NCBI GenBank assembly: GCA_934661005.1
Contig: CAKUIK010000002.1
Span: forward strand, 40,141 to 104,140
DNA: 64,000 nucleotides
Reading direction: 5' to 3'
DNA from: an uncultured Slackia sp.
GTDB taxonomy: Bacteria > Actinomycetota > Coriobacteriia > Coriobacteriales > Eggerthellaceae
Shown: piece after piece, positions 8,983 to 17,739 of the stretch
How the letters are laid out: every line of letters starts with the position of its first letter
Numbering within the stretch: position 1 is the first letter of the stretch
The notes under the pieces: model-generated
Told to the model about the DNA's origin: nothing
Seen by the model: the letters and a program-made list of their open reading frames with translations, nothing else
Databases searched by the model: none
Translations under genes and position numbers: made by a program

Positions 8983-10148
8983 ACATGCGTATAGATTTGC
9001 GTGGTCGACAAGCTCGAATGGCCGAGCATCTCTTGAACGCTGCGCAAATCAGCGCCGCCTTCTACCAAGTCGGTCGCAAACGTGTGGCGCATATCGTGCG
9101 GCGAGAGCGTTTGGTCGAGCCCTGCGGCAAGCAAGCTCTGCTTGAACATTTTGCGGAGCGCATCGGGCGACATTTGATTGCCACGCGTGCTCACGAAGAA
9201 ATACGGGCTCTCTTTGCCGGCAAGCAGCGCAGGGCGCGCATGATAGAGATAGTCGCGCATAGAAGCGATGGCCAGCTCATGCAGCGGCACGATGCGCTCT
9301 TTCGAGCCTTTACCGAACACGCGCACCTGCGCCGCGTCGAAATCGACATCCTCGACCAGAAGACCCGACGTTTCCGAAATACGGGCACCGCACGCATAGA
9401 GGAATTCGAGGATCGCGCGATTGCGTATGTCGGCAGGCTTATCGCTGCCACGCCACACCGAAAGCAGGCGAACCATGTCGGTGGGAGGTATGGTACGGGG
9501 GAGATTGCGTGCAAGCTTGGGGCCGCTCATCACATCGGCTGGGTTCGTTTCAACGAGACCCTCGGCCGTGAGCCACCGAAAAAACGAACGCACGGAAGAC
9601 AGCCGACGGTTCACCGTACGGCGCGAATACCCAGCATAATCCAAATCGCCCAAATAGCTTCGCATGTCGCGGCGCGTCGCGCACAGCGGGTTCACCGATA
9701 CGCGAGCCGCCCATCGACCATAGTCGAGCAAATCGAGTCGATAATTACGCACAGTGTGCTGCGACGCATTGCGCTCTACGACAAGCATGTCGCAGTAACT
9801 TGCGACATAAACCAGATAGAGCTCGTCAATCGCGGGAAGCTCGAGTTCGGCCGCCTCGCGCGCAACTTGCGCGGATGTTTCGCATTTAACCGGCACGGCT
9901 GTCCCTCGTTCGGCCTGCACGCCCGTCTCGCGTTCAACCGGAACTCCCGCCTCGCGCGCAACCTGCGCGGTCGCCCCGCGTTTAATCGGCACATCTATCT
10001 CGCGTTCGGCGTGCGCGCCTACCTCGCGCCCAGCCCGCGCGCCTGACCCTCGTTCAACCGGCACAGTCGTCCCGCGCTCAATCGGCGCGCCCGTCCTGCC
10101 TTCGAGCTGCGGGCTCGTCTTCCCAGCCTCCTGTTTCGCTTTCGCCAT
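8931..10148 (-). CDS. xerC: XerC/XerD-type tyrosine recombinase with an octapeptide-repeat N-terminus
   Basis: 405 residues, about 100 more than typical XerC/D. The catalytic set is complete: R256 (CGARISE), K280 (GKGSKERIVPL), H351 and R354 (SPHDMRHTFA), H377 (MLGHSSL) and nucleophile Y386 (IYTHV). A core-binding SAM-like domain occupies about 105-200. XerC-type enzymes resolve chromosome dimers at dif. Residues 21-100 are ten degenerate 8-residue repeats of the VPVERGTG / AQVAREAG type, a charged low-complexity tail not expected in this family. It starts 3 bp after trmFO and ends the yraN-comM-dprA-trmFO-xerC run. Whether it is the housekeeping Xer or an accessory integrase cannot be settled here, but the position beside trmFO favours housekeeping. 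Confidence 0.9.
   Translation of the reverse strand: MAKAKQEAGKTSPQLEGRTGAPIERGTTVPVERGSGARAGREVGAHAEREIDVPIKRGATAQVAREAGVPVERETGVQAERGTAVPVKCETSAQVAREAAELELPAIDELYLVYVASYCDMLVVERNASQHTVRNYRLDLLDYGRWAARVSVNPLCATRRDMRSYLGDLDYAGYSRRTVNRRLSSVRSFFRWLTAEGLVETNPADVMSGPKLARNLPRTIPPTDMVRLLSVWRGSDKPADIRNRAILEFLYACGARISETSGLLVEDVDFDAAQVRVFGKGSKERIVPLHELAIASMRDYLYHARPALLAGKESPYFFVSTRGNQMSPDALRKMFKQSLLAAGLDQTLSPHDMRHTFATDLVEGGADLRSVQEMLGHSSLSTTQIYTHVSISHLKEEHRRALPRG
9849..10088 (-). repeat. Ten 24-bp tandem units encoding octapeptide repeats in XerC
   Basis: Residues 21-100 parse without gaps into ten octads: APIERGTT, VPVERGSG, ARAGREVG, AHAEREID, VPIKRGAT, AQVAREAG, VPVERETG, VQAERGTA, VPVKCETS, AQVAREAA. 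The DNA shows the same periodicity, with blocks such as CTCGCGCGCAAC-TGCGCGG repeated 96 bp apart. Such arrays can expand or contract by slippage. Confidence 0.85.
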
Positions 10149-10151
10149 GCC

Positions 10152-11498
10152 TTACAGCAAGCCCTTGGCACGAATATCGGCCACGTAGCCCTCCATAGCG
10201 CGAGACCCACGCTCGGCATAGGCGGCGTAGCGCATGCCCTTGTTGCGAATATGCTGGTCGAGCGGCTTTAAAATGCCAAAATTCACATGCATGGGCTGAT
10301 AATCTTGCGTGGCGGGATCGGTCGCATAGTCGAGCAATGCGCCAAACGCGGTTTCGACAGGGAGAAGCGGCGCTTGCACGCCCTTAAGGCGGGCAAACAC
10401 GAACAGCGCGCACATAAGGCCCGACGCGATAGCTTCGCAATAGCCTTCGGTGCCCGAAAGCTGGCCCGCGACATAGACGGGGGCATCGACGCCGCGCAAA
10501 CGCAAATCGCGATCGAGCAGGCGCGGGGCCCGGATGAACGTGTTGCGATGCATGACGCCGTAACGCGCGAACTCGGCATTCCGCAAACCAGGAATCATGC
10601 GGAAAACGCGCTTCTGCTCGCCGAACGTAAGATTAGTTTGGAAGCCCACCAGGTTATAGGCAGTGCCCTGAGCGTTTTCAGCACGAAGCTGCACCGCCGC
10701 CCACGGACGCCGACCCGTCGCAGGGTCGGTAAGGCCCACAGGCTTACATGTGCCAAACCGAGGCGCGTCAGCGCCCTTGCGGGCGATTTCCTCAATAGGC
10801 TGGCATGCCTGGAACAAATCTTTCGTTTCAAAATCGCGCTTGATAACACGATCGGCAGCAATGAGTTCCGCAATAAAAGCGTCATAGCTTTCCTTGTCGA
10901 ACGGCGCATTCAAGTAGTCGCCCGGCGCGTCTTGCTCATAGCGCGACTGACGGAACAGCACATCCATATCTAGGGAGTCGGCCATGACCACAGGCGCTGC
11001 CGCATCAAAAAACGCAAGGTTATCGGAACCTGTTTTGTCCACAAGCCATTGCGCGAGCGCATCGCTCGTAAGCGGACCCGTTGCCAAGATAGTTGCGTCC
11101 GCATCCCCCAACGACGCATCAAGCGGGTCGGAAACACACGCCACGCGATACTCGATATACGGGTTTTCCTTCACCAGGGAAGTGACGTCGGCAGAAAACT
11201 CGTCACGATCGACCGCAAGCGCTCCGCCCGCATCGACGCGGTTTCGGCCCGCCACCGCGATAAGCTGCGACCCGAGCGCCGTGAGCTCGGCTTTCAGCAT
11301 GCCGGCGGCGCTTTCGGGCTTCGTGCTTTTCAGCGAATTCGAGCATACGAGCTCGGCGCAATCGCCACCGCGATGCACGTCGGTTTCGGTTTCGGGTCGC
11401 ATCTCAAACAGACGCACGTGCACGCCACGTTGGGCGAGCTGAAGCGCGGCCTCGCTGCCTGCAAGGCCCGCGCCGATTATGTTCACAAATTTATCCAT
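10152..11498 (-). CDS. trmFO: Methylenetetrahydrofolate-tRNA-(uracil-5-)-methyltransferase
   Basis: 448 residues from ATG 11498 (MDKFVNIIGAGLAGSEAALQ); an upstream in-frame ATG at 11528 would add ten atypical residues. TrmFO is a folate/FAD-dependent enzyme that makes m5U54 in the T-loop of tRNA. The N-terminal IGAGLAGSEAA dinucleotide-binding motif, the SNSLKS block and the C-terminal AGQLSGTEGYCEAIASG are family hallmarks, and the length is normal. It lies between dprA (48 bp) and xerC (3 bp), an arrangement common in Gram-positive and actinobacterial genomes. Confidence 0.97.
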   Translation of the reverse strand: MDKFVNIIGAGLAGSEAALQLAQRGVHVRLFEMRPETETDVHRGGDCAELVCSNSLKSTKPESAAGMLKAELTALGSQLIAVAGRNRVDAGGALAVDRDEFSADVTSLVKENPYIEYRVACVSDPLDASLGDADATILATGPLTSDALAQWLVDKTGSDNLAFFDAAAPVVMADSLDMDVLFRQSRYEQDAPGDYLNAPFDKESYDAFIAELIAADRVIKRDFETKDLFQACQPIEEIARKGADAPRFGTCKPVGLTDPATGRRPWAAVQLRAENAQGTAYNLVGFQTNLTFGEQKRVFRMIPGLRNAEFARYGVMHRNTFIRAPRLLDRDLRLRGVDAPVYVAGQLSGTEGYCEAIASGLMCALFVFARLKGVQAPLLPVETAFGALLDYATDPATQDYQPMHVNFGILKPLDQHIRNKGMRYAAYAERGSRAMEGYVADIRAKGLL

Positions 11499-11546
11499 GC
11501 AGCGAGGATACCATACACCGCATGGCAATTCACAAAAGCCCGCAAG

Positions 11547-12479
11547 CTATCCAACAGCGCCAAATCGCCCATCAGGAAAACGCGTAAGCGCGCCCGCGCC
11601 CTCAAGCAGCGACACGTGAGCCATGACGCGCGTCGCCGCCGCCATGGGATCGTCGCCATCGGCGAACAGAGCGATAATCTCTTCGAGACGCATGGGGTCT
11701 GCGGCGAGAGCCGACAAAATGGGGTCATCGACGCTCGCATCGGCGCCGTTGCCCGCAAACAGCGCCAACTGTTCAGCACCATAGCCGCCTCCCACGATTC
11801 CTGGGAACAACGACATGATCGCCGAATCGAACACCTCCTTGCTCACAATGGGCATGGCCCCTTGAGCGAGCAGCATGTTCGATCCAGCCGATGTCGCAGA
11901 AAAAATTGACCCTGGCACCGCAAGCACATCTTTATTGGCGGCGAGCGCTTCGTCGGCCGTAGAAAACGTACCGCTCGGAAGCCCAGCCTCCACAATGAGC
12001 GTCGCACGCGCAAGCCCCGCAATAAGGCGATTGCGCTTGCGGAACATAAACGGCTTCGGCGGATAATGCCAGGGGAACTCTGAAGCGACAGCTCCCCCTC
12101 CTTCGACAATACGCCGAAACAAATCCACGTTCGATTTCGGATACGGCTCATCACAGCCGCCGCCAAGGAATGCGACCGTCTTGCCTCCTGCCGCAAGCGC
12201 CGCCTCGTGCGCCGCAGCATCGCAGCCGCGGGCGCCTCCCGATATCACCACCACACCGAGCTCCGCCGCCCGGCCCGCCAGCATCTTCGTCGCATTCAGT
12301 CCATAGGGCGTCGCCTTGCGCGCACCCACAACCGCAAGGCCCTCTTTCAGCGCGCAGGGGTCTCCTATCACATAGAGCCGCTCAGGGGGCTCGGGGACAA
12401 ATTCGAACGCTTCGGGATACTCCTGCGCGCCTCGATTGATTTCGAAACGAGGGCCGTTGATGCGAAAGCGCTCCTCCAT
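11547..12479 (-). CDS. dprA: DNA-processing protein DprA/Smf
   Basis: 310 residues. DprA binds incoming single-stranded DNA and loads RecA during natural transformation. The Rossmann-like core is clear: VVGARKATPYG, ISGGARGCDAAAH, FLGGGCDEPYPKSN and VVEAG-like segments up to about residue 215. A C-terminal winged-helix (about 235-305) follows. The N-terminal helical domain of longer DprA proteins is very short. It starts 5 bp after comM and shares its operon, whose promoter region carries the GGGCAAGG double motif (14516-14537). Confidence 0.94.
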   Translation of the reverse strand: MEERFRINGPRFEINRGAQEYPEAFEFVPEPPERLYVIGDPCALKEGLAVVGARKATPYGLNATKMLAGRAAELGVVVISGGARGCDAAAHEAALAAGGKTVAFLGGGCDEPYPKSNVDLFRRIVEGGGAVASEFPWHYPPKPFMFRKRNRLIAGLARATLIVEAGLPSGTFSTADEALAANKDVLAVPGSIFSATSAGSNMLLAQGAMPIVSKEVFDSAIMSLFPGIVGGGYGAEQLALFAGNGADASVDDPILSALAADPMRLEEIIALFADGDDPMAAATRVMAHVSLLEGAGALTRFPDGRFGAVG

Positions 12480-12484
12480 AGCCG

Positions 12485-13981
12485 CTACGCCCCCTTTCGA
12501 AGCTTAAAGCTCAGAGCTTCCATAAGATGCTCCTCATCAACCGACTTCGATTCAGCGATGTCGGCGATTGTGCGCGCGACCATCAAAGCGCGCGTTATAC
12601 CACGCCCCGAAAGCAGTTGCGTGCGTGATACCGTTTCGAGCAACCCGCGCGTTCGTTGCGCCATGCGACAGCGAACGAGCAGCGCGCCGACGTCGGCGGC
12701 GGCGCTATCGCCGAGTGCAGACCGCCGCCACGAGGCAAACTCGCGCGCCGTCAAAACCCCTGCAAGCAAACGATCGGAATCGATAGGGTCGCGACCACAG
12801 GCGCGATCAAGCATCTCGCCGGGATCGCAACGCCACACATCGACATGCATGTCGATTCGATCGAGCAGCGGCCCGCCGATATTTCCCTGATACCGCTCGA
12901 TTTTCCATTGGGGGCACGTGCATTGCTTCTGAGGATCGCCATAATACCCGCAGGGACACGGATTGGCCGCCGCAACAAGCGAGAACCTCGCGGGAAGCGT
13001 GACGCTTCCGTCGGCGCGCGTTATCACGATGCGGCCCATCTCCATAGGCTGGCGAAGCGCCTGAAGCGATCGCGAAGAAAATTCCGGCAGCTCGTCGAGA
13101 AACAACACGCCCGCATGCGCGAGCGATATCTCCCCTGGATGTACGGGCGTTCCTCCGCCCACAAGGCCCGCCACGGTGGCGCTATGATGCACGCGGCGAA
13201 ACGGCCGCGCGCCCGCGAGAATAGAATCGATAGGCTCGCCCGCCACGGAATGTACGATGGCGGCTTCGAGCTTTTCGTCATCGGAAAGCGGCGGCAGTAT
13301 GGAAGGCAGGGCGCGGGCGAGCATGGTTTTGCCCGAGCCCGGAGGCCCCATAAGCAAAATGCCATGCCCACCGGCGGCCGCGATTTGCATAGCACGCTTT
13401 GCGGCAGCTTGCCCACGAATATCGCCGAAATCGGGCGCATCGATCGACGACGAGGGGGCGCAGAAATCGAGAGTCGCCACATTCATGGAACGCAAGTTTG
13501 CAAGCGAGGGCAATGCGAGCTGTTCCATGCGCTCAAGCGGCGCCCCATCGCGTGCATCGGCGCTTACCAGCAGCTTGCATCCAAGTTCACGGGCGCAGGC
13601 AGCATATGCCAGCGTGCCATATACTGGCCGCACGGAGCCATCGAGTCCCAACTCTCCCACTAGCAGGCACTCTTCGAGCGCCTGCGCATCAACTTGTTTA
13701 GTTGCGGCCAAAATCGCCGCTGCGATAGGCAAATCAAAGCCCGAACCCGCCTTACGAATGGAGCTTGGGGCTAAATTCACCACCACTTTATCGCCGGGCA
13801 TAGTAAAACCGCACGCCTTTATGGCGGCACGCACGCGCTCGCTCGATTCGCGCACCGCGGCATCGGGCATGCCTACGATGGAAAACCCTGGCAACCCGTT
13901 AGAAACAACCACCTCGACAGCCACGGGAATGGCGCGCACACCCACAATGGTCGCCGAATACAATGAGCATCGCAATTGCAT
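12485..13981 (-). CDS. comM: YifB/ComM family Mg-chelatase-like AAA+ ATPase
   Basis: 498 residues from ATG 13981 (MQLRCSLYSATIVG); the frame is open slightly further upstream. ComM is a hexameric helicase that promotes branch migration of transformed DNA. An N-terminal Lon-like domain (about 1-165, GLPGFSIVGMPDAAVRESSE), an AAA+ core with Walker A GPPGSGKT and Walker B LFLDELPEF, a CPCGYYG...CTCP cysteine segment and a C-terminal helical domain are visible. yraN ends 4 bp before it, so the genes are coupled. Confidence 0.95.
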   Translation of the reverse strand: MQLRCSLYSATIVGVRAIPVAVEVVVSNGLPGFSIVGMPDAAVRESSERVRAAIKACGFTMPGDKVVVNLAPSSIRKAGSGFDLPIAAAILAATKQVDAQALEECLLVGELGLDGSVRPVYGTLAYAACARELGCKLLVSADARDGAPLERMEQLALPSLANLRSMNVATLDFCAPSSSIDAPDFGDIRGQAAAKRAMQIAAAGGHGILLMGPPGSGKTMLARALPSILPPLSDDEKLEAAIVHSVAGEPIDSILAGARPFRRVHHSATVAGLVGGGTPVHPGEISLAHAGVLFLDELPEFSSRSLQALRQPMEMGRIVITRADGSVTLPARFSLVAAANPCPCGYYGDPQKQCTCPQWKIERYQGNIGGPLLDRIDMHVDVWRCDPGEMLDRACGRDPIDSDRLLAGVLTAREFASWRRSALGDSAAADVGALLVRCRMAQRTRGLLETVSRTQLLSGRGITRALMVARTIADIAESKSVDEEHLMEALSFKLRKGA

Positions 13982-13985
13982 AGCG

Positions 13986-14480
13986 TCACGCGCCCGCGCC
14001 AAAGGCGTTCACGATGTGCTTTACGAAGCCCTTCGAATTCGGCATTGCTTGAATGGCGATGACGTCGAATCGTACGCGAGCATCGGAGCCGTCGTATGTG
14101 GACAAGAAACTGTAGGCTATGCGTTCATAACGGGCACGCTTCTTCGGCGTAACCGCTTCCTGGGGAAAGCCCTTATCGCCGCCCGCGCGCGTCTTTACCT
14201 CGACGAACACAAGGCAACCATCGTCGAGGGCAATAATGTCGGCTTCTCCGGCAGGACACGCCCAATTGCGCTCCAAAATGATGTAATCGTTTCGCTTCAG
14301 CAGCTCGCAAGCGAGGTCTTCCCCGTATGCACCCAACGTTTTCGGGTCAGAATTCCAACGCCTGACGAAGGCCACCTCTTCCTCGTCGTCACCCCAGTAG
14401 CCCTCATCGGCCGTGGCACATGCGCGGCCGTCGTAGCCATGCACGCATGACGCGTGCGACTCATAGAATTCTTCAGTCAT
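13986..14480 (-). CDS. yraN: UPF0102 family protein YraN
   Basis: 164 residues from ATG 14480, chosen because AGAAAGGGG stands in front of it; a longer frame to 14582 lacks such a site. The first 40 residues are acidic and variable. From about residue 48 the conserved endonuclease-like fold appears: GAYGEDLACELL, GEADIIALDDGCLVFVEVKTR and FDVIAI. The E-D-ExK pattern resembles Holliday-junction resolvase-like nucleases, but the function of the family is not established. It heads the comM-dprA operon. Confidence 0.88.
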   Translation of the reverse strand: MTEEFYESHASCVHGYDGRACATADEGYWGDDEEEVAFVRRWNSDPKTLGAYGEDLACELLKRNDYIILERNWACPAGEADIIALDDGCLVFVEVKTRAGGDKGFPQEAVTPKKRARYERIAYSFLSTYDGSDARVRFDVIAIQAMPNSKGFVKHIVNAFGAGA

Positions 14481-14515
14481 GGCATCCCCTTTCTCGTACG
14501 ACGAGTGTAGAGGGG

Positions 14516-14537
14516 AAACCTTGCCCATTCCTTGCCC
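14516..14537 (-). promoter_or_regulatory. Double-octamer motif upstream of yraN-comM-dprA
   Basis: On the minus strand two GGGCAAGG octamers are separated by AAT and followed by TTT, 36 bases before the yraN ATG. The same 22-base block with one change lies before comEA (32329-32350). A TACACT -10-like hexamer begins 6 bases after the TTT, so the second octamer occupies the -35 region. The 11-bp period suggests a protein binding one face of the helix. The link to competence regulation is inferred. Confidence 0.55.
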
Positions 14538-14704
14538 ACATGAGGCGACATTCATCGCGATTTCCTCGCGGTTACCGAGCAATCGCCCAACGTTTTCCTC
14601 GGCTTGTATCGCAATCTTTCTTCGTTTTTAACGCGCTTTCCCGCATTTTTCCCGCAATTCGCAGACGAGTTCCCATGCGTTCCGCGCCGTTTGCGAAAGA
14701 CGTT

Positions 14705-15496
14705 CTAGAACAGCGTTTCCTGCGTCCATGCGCGGCAGAAGCTCGCACGATGCACGGGAGAAAGCCCATACTGCTTTATCGCCTCGATATGGTCGGCGCT
14801 CGCATAGCCTTTGTTCGACTCGAAACCGTAATGCGGAAATTGCTCGGCATAGCGGCACATAAGCGCATCACGGTCAACCTTCGCAATGATGGATGCCGCC
14901 GCGATAGTCGCGCATTTCCCGTCGCCCTTCACGATGTTGACCTCGCGCGCATCGAGATGCTGCGCGTTGCCATCGAGCAGCACGGCATCGAGCGAAGCGC
15001 CCTTCGCGCAAAGCTGCTCTTCGATTGCCGCAATGGCTCGTAAATTCGCCGTGCGCAAAGCCCACGTCATGCCGTGTTCGTCAATCTCGTGAGGCTGGAT
15101 GTACTCGATATCCCAAGCGATGGCCACTTCGCGCACCACAGCGGCAATTTCCTCGCGATGTTCGGGTGAAAGCTGTTTAGAGTCGTTCACGCCCTCCACG
15201 CGAGGATTCTCGGGGAGCACCACGGCCCCAATGGCGAGCGGGCCAGCCACAGGGCCCCTGCCCACCTCGTCGAGGCCCACGGCAACGCCGCCGCACGCAA
15301 GCTTGGCCTGGAAGCTGTACATACCCTCCAAGCGAGCCGCTTCCGCCTCCTGCGCAGCAAGCCTGCGGGCGGCGCTCTTCAACGCAGCCTTGACGCCCTT
15401 GCGCTCGTCGGCGGCAAGAGCGCGAGAGAGTGTTTCGAATTCTGCGCGATTCGCGCCTTTCAGCGCCCCTCGTATTTCGGCAAGTGTCTGAGCCAT
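14705..15496 (-). CDS. rnhB: Ribonuclease HII
   Basis: 263 residues, starting at ATG 15496 behind GGGGAACGA. RNase HII cuts the RNA strand of RNA-DNA hybrids and single ribonucleotides in DNA. The catalytic DEVGRGP motif lies around residue 77, with the second acidic residue in the LLDGN block and the SIIAKVDRD segment further on. The roughly 70-residue helical N-terminus matches the longer Gram-positive type. It stands downstream of rplS and its terminator, a common rplS-rnhB order. Confidence 0.96.
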   Translation of the reverse strand: MAQTLAEIRGALKGANRAEFETLSRALAADERKGVKAALKSAARRLAAQEAEAARLEGMYSFQAKLACGGVAVGLDEVGRGPVAGPLAIGAVVLPENPRVEGVNDSKQLSPEHREEIAAVVREVAIAWDIEYIQPHEIDEHGMTWALRTANLRAIAAIEEQLCAKGASLDAVLLDGNAQHLDAREVNIVKGDGKCATIAAASIIAKVDRDALMCRYAEQFPHYGFESNKGYASADHIEAIKQYGLSPVHRASFCRAWTQETLF

Positions 15497-15625
15497 TCGT
15501 TCCCCTTATTTCCGAGCGACGTTTCCTTTTCCGTGCGGCGAAGCATTTCAGCACCGCCAGCGCCACGTGCGAACAATGCCACGACCGGCAACGAGAATGC
15601 CCCATCACACGGAAAACGATACAAG

Positions 15626-15650
15626 AAAGGGGTCCCGAAGGACCCCTTCC
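15626..15650 (-). terminator. rho-independent terminator after rplS
   Basis: AAGGGGTCC-CGAA-GGACCCCTT is a perfect 9-bp stem with a stable tetraloop, 23 bp after the rplS stop. It is followed on the minus strand by a T-rich stretch (TCTTGTAT). Confidence 0.85.
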
Positions 15651-15672
15651 AAAGCACCAATTCGGTAAAGAC

Positions 15673-16014
15673 TTAGAATGCCTTTTCCTTGATCTTGGCA
15701 GCCTTGCCCACCTTGTCGCGCAGGTAGTACAGCTTGGCACGACGAACCTTGCCGTGACGCACAACCTCGATCTTCTCGATCTTGGGGGAGTGTACGGGGA
15801 AGGTACGCTCAACGCCAACGCCGAAGCTGATCTTGCGGACGGTGAAGGTCTCGCGGCAGGTGTGGCCGTGACGACGAATGACGTCGCCCTGGAAAACCTG
15901 GATGCGCTCGCGGTTACCCTCGGTAATGCGATAGTGCACCTTGACCGTGTCGCCGACGTTGAACGGGGCGACTTCCTTGATCTGCTGCTGCTCGATAGCG
16001 CGGATGATATCCAT
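15673..16014 (-). CDS. rplS: 50S ribosomal protein L19
   Basis: 113 residues, normal for L19, with an AGAAGGAAA ribosome site. Conserved blocks are FNVGDTVKVHYRI, RIQVFQGDVIRR and VERTFPVHSPKIEKIEVVR. L19 sits at the interface of the ribosomal subunits. It is transcribed from a strong promoter (16241-16269) through a leader of about 220 bases and ended by the hairpin at 15626-15650, so it appears to be monocistronic. Confidence 0.98.
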   Translation of the reverse strand: MDIIRAIEQQQIKEVAPFNVGDTVKVHYRITEGNRERIQVFQGDVIRRHGHTCRETFTVRKISFGVGVERTFPVHSPKIEKIEVVRHGKVRRAKLYYLRDKVGKAAKIKEKAF

Positions 16015-16235
16015 TTCGTTTCCTTCTGCTAGTCTTTCCTTCGACTGTGCTGCTTAAAACGCCAGTTTCGGATTCGCCTTCGCGCTTATGCGCGGGCATC
16101 GCATGCAATGCCCAACTCAGCTGAACCCTTCAAGGTTCTGAACAAAACCTGGCACCGCAGCAGAGGTCGGATGGAAACGAACGCGACCCGAAGGTTGCTC
16201 GTTCCGACGTGAAGCGGAGCGCTTAAGAAGCCGAC
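16015..16235 (-). ncRNA. Long structured 5' leader of rplS
   Basis: About 220 untranslated bases separate the promoter from the rplS ATG. They contain several possible stems: AGGTTTTG...GAACCTTG (about 16126-16155), GGGCATTGCATGCGATGCCC (about 16092-16111) and a GCGCGAAGGCGA segment. Leaders of L19 genes are autoregulatory in some bacteria. Similarity to the known L19 leader family was not tested. Confidence 0.4.
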
Positions 16236-16240
16236 GTTGA

Positions 16241-16269
16241 ATTATAGCAGAGACGCAATACCGTTCCAA
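16241..16269 (-). promoter_or_regulatory. rplS promoter (TTGGAA-17-TATAAT)
   Basis: On the minus strand TTGGAA (16264-16269) and TATAAT (16241-16246) are separated by exactly 17 bases and TGC precedes the -10. This is a near-consensus vegetative promoter. The remaining stretch to ybeY (16270-16443) shows nothing recognisable. Confidence 0.8.
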
Positions 16270-16443
16270 GCACTTTTTAGCCTCAGAGCAGGCGAACACA
16301 ACTTATGCAAATTGACGTGCGAAATGCGGTTATAGCGCGCTTTATGCCGCTCGCCCATTGCGCCAGGCCGCTCGTCAGCAATGCCCGCATGGCGATGCGA
16401 TTCCCTTACGCCGACGCCGCGATTCAGCCTCGCCCAAAAACTT

Positions 16444-16935
16444 TTAGCGAATATTGGGAAGGCCAACCCCAGCGAGCATCTCGCGCTCACGGGCCTCCAT
16501 GGCTTCGGCCTCTTCGTCGGAATGCACGTGGTCCCACCCGCACAGATGCAGAAGGCCGTGCACGAGCAGCACCGCGAGTTCCTCTTGAGGCGTGGTGCCG
16601 AACTGGGCCGTTTGGGCACGCGCGTAGTCGGAAGCGATAATAATATCGCCAAGCATGAACGGCTCATCGTCGGGAACGCCCGCATCGTCATAAGCAGCTC
16701 CCCCATCGAAATCGTCGTCGAGGCCATCGCACTCGAAGCTGAGCACGTCGGTCGCACGGTCGATTCCGCGGTATTCCTTATTCAGGCGATGGACCTCTTC
16801 GTCGGTGGTCAGCGTAATGGATACCTCGGTTGTGGCAGGGCACCCTTCCTGCTCAAGCACATATTGCGTGATGCCTTCAATGTCGACACCGCTAGCAATG
16901 TCGGCGCCATGCTCAATTTCGATTTCGATGTTCAT
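16444..16935 (-). CDS. ybeY: Endoribonuclease YbeY (rRNA maturation factor)
   Basis: 163 residues. YbeY is a zinc metalloprotein that matures the 3' end of 16S rRNA and takes part in ribosome quality control. The zinc motif appears as HGLLHLCGWDH (H-x3-H-x5-H) near residue 130, preceded by the ATDVLSFE block. Its ATG follows the rsmE stop codon directly, so translation is coupled. It is the last gene of mtaB-dgkA-rsmE-ybeY; the usual PhoH partner is not in the window. Confidence 0.96.
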   Translation of the reverse strand: MNIEIEIEHGADIASGVDIEGITQYVLEQEGCPATTEVSITLTTDEEVHRLNKEYRGIDRATDVLSFECDGLDDDFDGGAAYDDAGVPDDEPFMLGDIIIASDYARAQTAQFGTTPQEELAVLLVHGLLHLCGWDHVHSDEEAEAMEAREREMLAGVGLPNIR

Positions 16936-17727
16936 TTAAAAGCCTTTCTTATCGGCGCCCATGCCTCCGCATGCATACAGCACAAGCGCGGGGGCAACGA
17001 TTCCTGCGGTTTCGGTGCGAAGGATTGAGGGGCCAAGCGTCACGGGCCAGGCGTTATCGCCCGACGTGAGCGCTTCGACCTCGTCGGGCGAAAGGCCGCC
17101 CTCGGGACCCACCACCACGGCCACCTTCGGCGCGTTGGCGACGGCATTGCCGAACGCGCGTTCGAGCGCGCCGGCGATGGTCTTCGTAGACGGGCATTCT
17201 TCCCAACACACGAGCACGCAGTCAAATTCGCGCAGCAGCTGCACCGCCTGCTTCACCGTATGCGGCTCATGCACGCGCGGCTCGACCATGCGTCCCGATT
17301 GCATCGCCGCGGAATGCGCGATTGCTTGCCAGCGGGCAAGCTTGGACTTCGCCTTTTTCGCATCGAGCTTCATGACGCAACGCGAGCTCGAAAGCGGCAC
17401 GAAGGAGTCGATTCCGACCTCGGTCGCATGGCGAATGATGTCGTCCATCTTGTCGCCTTTGGCAAGGCCTTGAAACAGCGCGATGCTCGCAGGCGCATGC
17501 GGCGCATCGAGATGCTGGGCGATGCGAGCCTTCAGGCCATCGTCCACCGAGGTGATCTCTAATTCAAAATAGTCGCTCGACGCATCGACGACGCTTATGT
17601 GCTCGCCTTCGGACAGTCGCAGCACGCGCGCGTGCTTGGCGTCTTCGGCGGAAAGACGCACGGGAAATTCCTGCGCCGTCTCTTCGGCAATAACTTGGCC
17701 ATCGAGGAAAAAGTGGTGAAGTGACAT
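16936..17727 (-). CDS. rsmE: 16S rRNA (uracil-1498-N3)-methyltransferase
   Basis: 263 residues, typical length. RsmE is a SPOUT-fold methyltransferase using S-adenosylmethionine. The N-terminal PUA-like part (RLSAEDAKHARVLRL) and the C-terminal knot (VVVGPEGGLSPDEVE; LGPSILRTETA) are both clear. GGGAGACAAACGC precedes the ATG. It is 12 bp downstream of dgkA and abuts ybeY. Confidence 0.96.
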   Translation of the reverse strand: MSLHHFFLDGQVIAEETAQEFPVRLSAEDAKHARVLRLSEGEHISVVDASSDYFELEITSVDDGLKARIAQHLDAPHAPASIALFQGLAKGDKMDDIIRHATEVGIDSFVPLSSSRCVMKLDAKKAKSKLARWQAIAHSAAMQSGRMVEPRVHEPHTVKQAVQLLREFDCVLVCWEECPSTKTIAGALERAFGNAVANAPKVAVVVGPEGGLSPDEVEALTSGDNAWPVTLGPSILRTETAGIVAPALVLYACGGMGADKKGF

Positions 17728-17739
17728 GCGTTTGTCTCC

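Noticed and set aside
9849..10088. CRISPR-like or minisatellite non-coding array
   Set aside because: The 24-bp units are coding, in frame with xerC, and have no spacers.
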